Shown in pieces: positions 4,960 to 6,857 of a stretch of 6,857 nt of DNA. Made by a program: the position numbers and the translations under genes. Under the pieces are notes generated by a model that searched no databases, had not been told where the DNA came from, and saw only the letters and a program-made list of their open reading frames with translations. Within the stretch, counting starts at the first letter, position 1; the number at the start of each line of letters is the position of its first letter. Source of the DNA: Cesiribacter sp. (lineage in GTDB: Bacteria > Bacteroidota > Bacteroidia > Cytophagales > Cyclobacteriaceae); NCBI GenBank assembly GCA_030147305.1, contig JASLAE010000415.1:1-6857 (forward strand), given 5' to 3'.

Positions 4960-6857
4960 TGCTTCATTACTTTTTTAATGTCTATGTCGGCACCTGATCT
5001 GGTACGCACCAGGTACATACCTGCGGGCAAGCCGGATAAGTCGGCCTGGGTGGCACCGGGCTTAAGCTGTTTTACTACCTGACCCGATAGGTTCAGGATT
5101 TCCATAGCATCGAAGGGACGGGCTGCACTGATGTTCAACAAACCGGTAGTCGGGTTTGGATAAACATCGACCAATGCAGGCACTGCTGGATCTTCCACGC
5201 CATTAGGGCTTAAGCGTTTTACTGATGCCTGCAGGCCATAGCTACCGGTTTCTCCCTGGAAGTAAGAAGCCACAAAGATATACAAGGTGTTTCCGCCCTC
5301 TACCTCTATCGCCGCTGGCATCACATCATCATACACATCAGACCAGCTTTCACCATCGGTTGAATAAGAGAATAACACATCGTTGCTGTAGGTACTGTTG
5401 TCTCCGCTGTTGTAAGCGTCGTGCACCCGCATACCTATGCGATATTTACCATCTGCCGGCAATGCAAGCTTATAGAAGTCATAATCAGTGCCCAGATGTA
5501 TGCTGGCATCAGTGGTAGCAAAAGTCTTTTCTGTTGTGGAATATTCTACGGGAAGTAGATAGGCCACGGCAGGTTCGTCGTTGTTTTCATAACCGTCGCC
5601 AGCCAGCGGTGCTGTTTTAACAATCACCTTAGCAGGATTGGTAAAGTAGGTAGAGCCCACAATATCCCAGTTTTCATCGTTGGGGTGAAAGATTGCGGCC
5701 AGCAGATAGGTACCAGGCTCTGCTTCTACAGCATTGGTAGTTAAGGCAACAGGACTGTTACATCCAGCACAAACCTGTACATCTTCTTTTGTGTCTATAG
5801 TGGCTGCAAACTCACCATCGAGCGAATAAAGGTTTAGCTGTACCACGCCTTCAAAAGCTGTGGCTGCATCATTTTGAAGGGAAAAGTTAATAGTTGCCGC
5901 TCCATTGCTGTAAATCTCTTCGCCATCGTTGATGGTAAAGGCAGCGCCAAGTTCCAGATCATTGGGGTATACAATCTCCAGTGTAGACCAGCTGGAGTAG
6001 GAATCTGACAAGATCTGCTGCCACTCCCCGCTGCCGGATTTGTAGAACACACCCAGATAATAGGTGCCCGGCAGCAAACTTGCCATACCCTCTGTAGCAA
6101 AAACTACATTATCAAAATAGAAGTCAGGGTCAAGTTCGTTGCCAGTGTAGGTCTGAATGAATTCCACAAAATTACCATCCGCATCGAAGGCCGCCGCGGC
6201 AAGATCTCCGCTAAAGGTTGCGTTACCTGTGTTGATGATGTCAGTCTGCAGTGAAAATTCCTGCGTATAGAAGATGGTTTGTGCACTCAGGCTAAGGGCA
6301 TCATACAGCTGAAGCTCGGTCGTTTGGTCAGGTGCCTGTGGCGCTTTAATGTCGATAACCGCCTGATGGCCGCTGTTGAACCCGCCGGTGCCACCCCCAG
6401 TACCTACTCCATCGGGATTAAGGGCCGTAATGGTAAAATAGCCATCGGCATAGCCACCCCAACCCCAGTTGATGTGAAACAGATCGTTGTTATCATAACC
6501 ATCGCACACAAAAGCATGGCCACCCCCACTACCAAAGCCAGCATACAGGATAGGCTGTCCGGCGTCCAGTTGCTGTTTTAACAGGCTAATCCAGTTGGTA
6601 AGCGAATAATCTGCTCGTTGCACACCCTGCACCTCCTCGTAACCAAAATAGGTTTTCAGCGCGTATTCAGAGCAATGCTGTACAGGACTGGCATCTGAGA
6701 TAACATAAGCGCCACTACCACCACGGGAGCCAATATCATAGCCCATATCTACACTTACCCCCAGATGTTGCATAAGGGTTGCCACCGCAGTGTTATTGCT
6801 GTTGAGTTCCATGGGCATGGCGCCCCAATCGTAGGTGGTGTTGCTGAAGTTTGCGGA
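4956..6857 (-). CDS. Secreted C10-family (streptopain-like) cysteine peptidase with T9SS sorting domain (N-terminus cut off by window edge)
   Basis: Extracellular cysteine protease. The frame is open to the right edge, giving 633 visible residues (numbered from the edge); the first visible residues include TYDWGAMP, a conserved C10 segment. The catalytic cysteine, propeptide and signal peptide must lie outside the window. The catalytic histidine is H114 in GGGHAFVCDGYD, followed by FHINWGWGG at about 127-135, the conserved Asn/Trp region of streptopains. Next come two related beta-sandwich repeats (about 180-298 and 300-413; compare PGTYYLGVFY with PGTYLLAAIF), a PPC-like domain at about 420-545 (GDGYENNDEP, then GTDYDFYKLALP), and a type A T9SS C-terminal domain from about 564 (VDVYPNPTTGLLNIS, LPAGMYLVR, KKVMKQ). 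The T9SS domain implies export across the outer membrane, with release or surface attachment. A CxxC pair (CAGC, 363-366) lies in the second repeat. Stop codon TGA at 4956-4958 overlaps the start of the lipoprotein gene. Family and export route are firm; substrates are unknown. Confidence 0.92.
   Translation of the reverse strand, partial: SANFSNTTYDWGAMPMELNSNNTAVATLMQHLGVSVDMGYDIGSRGGSGAYVISDASPVQHCSEYALKTYFGYEEVQGVQRADYSLTNWISLLKQQLDAGQPILYAGFGSGGGHAFVCDGYDNNDLFHINWGWGGYADGYFTITALNPDGVGTGGGTGGFNSGHQAVIDIKAPQAPDQTTELQLYDALSLSAQTIFYTQEFSLQTDIINTGNATFSGDLAAAAFDADGNFVEFIQTYTGNELDPDFYFDNVVFATEGMASLLPGTYYLGVFYKSGSGEWQQILSDSYSSWSTLEIVYPNDLELGAAFTINDGEEIYSNGAATINFSLQNDAATAFEGVVQLNLYSLDGEFAATIDTKEDVQVCAGCNSPVALTTNAVEAEPGTYLLAAIFHPNDENWDIVGSTYFTNPAKVIVKTAPLAGDGYENNDEPAVAYLLPVEYSTTEKTFATTDASIHLGTDYDFYKLALPADGKYRIGMRVHDAYNSGDNSTYSNDVLFSYSTDGESWSDVYDDVMPAAIEVEGGNTLYIFVASYFQGETGSYGLQASVKRLSPNGVEDPAVPALVDVYPNPTTGLLNISAARPFDAMEILNLSGQVVKQLKPGATQADLSGLPAGMYLVRTRSGADIDIKKVMKQ

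Noticed and set aside
1..6857. Search for CRISPR arrays, tRNA or rRNA genes, insertion sequences and tandem DNA repeats
   Set aside because: No regularly spaced repeats, cloverleaf-like sequences, transposase motifs or terminal inverted repeats were seen by eye.

Overview
The window looks like a chromosomal segment from a member of the Bacteroidota, probably Cytophagia-like. The lineage is inferred from four things: a type IX secretion (T9SS) sorting domain at the end of a large secreted peptidase; promoter-like boxes that fit the Bacteroidota -7 pattern TAnnTTTG; start codons without Shine-Dalgarno sequences; and an mlaE-mlaF-mlaD cluster whose long MlaD-like protein ends in a repeat-rich tail. 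All five genes I can support lie on the minus strand, so the window reads from right to left. Nothing convincing is encoded on the plus strand.

Right side (6857 to 4429): the C-terminal 633 residues of a secreted C10-family (streptopain-like) cysteine peptidase. The catalytic cysteine lies beyond the window edge, but the catalytic histidine region is present. Two related beta-sandwich repeats, a PPC-like domain and a T9SS type A sorting domain follow. Its stop codon overlaps the start of a 176-residue lipoprotein of unknown function by four bases, and a clear intrinsic terminator closes this unit at 4370-4395.

Middle (4323 to 1741): a -7-like promoter box followed by three overlapping genes for an Mla/MCE-type lipid transport ABC system: the MlaE-like permease, the MlaF-like ATPase and the membrane-anchored MlaD-like MCE protein. 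The first two appear to start with TTG. Together they should form an inner-membrane complex that moves phospholipids between the inner and outer membranes.

Left side (1740 to 1): a 389-base non-coding stretch holding a promoter box, a cobalamin (B12) riboswitch of about 185 bases with a recognisable closing P1 stem, and a further leader of about 127 bases. It precedes a TonB-dependent outer-membrane receptor that begins with GTG and runs off the left edge. The riboswitch makes this receptor very probably a BtuB-type cobalamin transporter.

The shared theme is cell-envelope and outer-membrane function: secreted proteolysis, a lipoprotein, lipid trafficking and vitamin uptake. I do not see a clearly new system. 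The most interesting leads are the translationally coupled peptidase-lipoprotein pair, the repeated tail of the MlaD-like protein, the run of non-ATG starts, and the possible competing hairpin at the 5' edge of the riboswitch.
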